Positions 6,122 through 6,691 of a DNA stretch of 6,691 bases are shown in pieces; the stretch's first letter is position 1, and each line of letters starts with the position of its first letter. The notes under the pieces were generated by a model. That model saw only the letters and a list, made by a program, of their open reading frames with translations. It was not told the DNA's origin and made no database searches. The stretch is taken from positions 1 to 6,691 of the forward strand of contig CAMLKX010000106.1 in NCBI GenBank assembly GCA_946480515.1, in the 5' to 3' direction. This DNA is from an uncultured Sphingomonadaceae bacterium (lineage in GTDB: Bacteria > Pseudomonadota > Alphaproteobacteria > Sphingomonadales > Sphingomonadaceae). The translations under genes and the position numbers were made by a program.

Positions 6122-6691
6122 ATGAACGCCTCGACCGCTGCAGCGTCCACTACGCAACCCCGAGTGACTGATGTGATGCCGACTGAACAGGAACTCATTG
6201 ATCGGGCGCGGGCGATGATCCCTGCTCTCAAACAGCGGGCGCGGCAAACGACGGCGCAGCGCCGGATTCCGGACGAAACCATCGCCGAGATGCAGGCCGC
6301 GGGCTTTTTCCGGATCCTCCAGCCGAAGCGGTGGGGCGGCTATGAAATGCATCCCAACGTGTTTTTCGAGGTCCAGAAGCTTCTTGCCGAAGGCTGCATG
6401 TCGACGGGCTGGGTCTACGGGGTCGTCGGCGGTCACCCCTATGAGCTCGCCCTGTTCCCGGACCAGGCGCAGGTCGATGTGTGGGGCGATGACGATAGCA
6501 TCTTGATCTCTTCGTCATACCAGCCCGTCGGGAAGGTCCAGCGGGTTGACGGTGGTTTCACCCTGTCTGGCCGCTGGGGATTCTCGAGCGGTTCCGAACA
6601 TTGTCAGTGGGTGCTGCTCGGCGCGATGATCCCACCCGCGAAGGAAGGCGATCCGCCTGACATGCGCACCTTCCTGCTGCCGCGCAGTGAC
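6122..6691 (+). CDS. hsaA: HsaA-type 3-HSA 4-hydroxylase, oxygenase component, N-terminal half (runs off the window)
   Basis: First 190 codons of a group D flavin-dependent monooxygenase with acyl-CoA-dehydrogenase fold; full HsaA has about 394 residues. HsaA takes reduced flavin from the reductase HsaB and hydroxylates the phenolic secosteroid 3-HSA to the catechol used by HsaC. The segment matches mycobacterial HsaA as I recall it: RRIPDETIAEMQAAGFF (47-63), ILQPKRWGGYE (65-75), STGWVYGVVGGHPYELALF (94-112), ISSSYQPVG (129-137), GRWGFSSGSEHCQWVLLG (150-167) and FLLPRSD (184-190). The ATG has AGGAG eight bases upstream. It is transcribed away from hsaC across a shared control region, which suggests co-regulation of consecutive enzymes. 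The reductase gene is not in the window. A hydroxylase for another phenol is possible, but the HsaC neighbour favours the steroid role. Confidence 0.92.
   Translation, partial: MNASTAAASTTQPRVTDVMPTEQELIDRARAMIPALKQRARQTTAQRRIPDETIAEMQAAGFFRILQPKRWGGYEMHPNVFFEVQKLLAEGCMSTGWVYGVVGGHPYELALFPDQAQVDVWGDDDSILISSSYQPVGKVQRVDGGFTLSGRWGFSSGSEHCQWVLLGAMIPPAKEGDPPDMRTFLLPRSD

Noticed and set aside
5875..6282. 135-codon minus-strand frame across the intergenic region and the hsaA start
   Set aside because: It overlaps the hsaA coding start antisense, covers the promoter and operator region, and encodes nothing recognisable.

Overview
The window reads as part of a steroid-catabolism locus from a GC-rich Gram-negative bacterium. 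I infer an alphaproteobacterium of the Sphingomonadaceae type (Novosphingobium, Sphingobium or Sphingomonas) from codon usage and gene mix, but nothing in the window proves the taxon. No mobile element, rRNA, tRNA or CRISPR array is visible.

Layout: seven tightly packed genes lie on the minus strand. In transcription order (right to left) they are an HsaC/TesB-type extradiol dioxygenase (5868-4948), IpdA (about 4955-4056), IpdB (4041-3244), an unusual crotonase-family protein (3233-2340), an IpdC-type flavoprotein (2340-1252), an EchA20-type ring-cleaving hydrolase (1236-487), and the N-terminal part of a FadE30-like acyl-CoA dehydrogenase (487 to beyond position 1). Adjacent genes overlap by 1-8 bases or are separated by 4-15 bases, so they very probably form one operon with translational coupling. 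Two of them, the dioxygenase and ipdC, start with GTG. A control region of about 250 bases (5869-6121) separates them from a divergent plus-strand gene, the first 190 codons of an HsaA-type flavin-dependent monooxygenase (6122 to beyond 6691).

How the genes work together: in the known 9,10-seco pathway, HsaA (with reductase HsaB) hydroxylates the phenolic 3-HSA to the catechol 3,4-DHSA. HsaC then cleaves that ring, and HsaD releases the C/D-ring fragment HIP (DOHNAA). After CoA activation and side-chain processing, FadE30, IpdC, EchA20 and IpdAB oxidise and hydrolytically open rings D and C. The window therefore holds aromatic A-ring steps (hsaA, hsaC) next to the C/D-ring module (ipdA, ipdB, ipdC, echA20, fadE). 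Genes for HsaB, HsaD, FadD3, IpdF and FadA6 are not in the window.

The intergenic region holds a good sigma-70-like promoter for hsaA. A perfect 8-bp inverted repeat with a 14-bp spacer overlaps its -10 element and makes a strong candidate operator. A second, smaller inverted repeat ends at the hsaA Shine-Dalgarno sequence. The families are known ones. The points most worth a second look are the operator-like repeats, the crotonase homologue lacking both canonical catalytic glutamates, and the placing of A-ring and C/D-ring genes in one locus.
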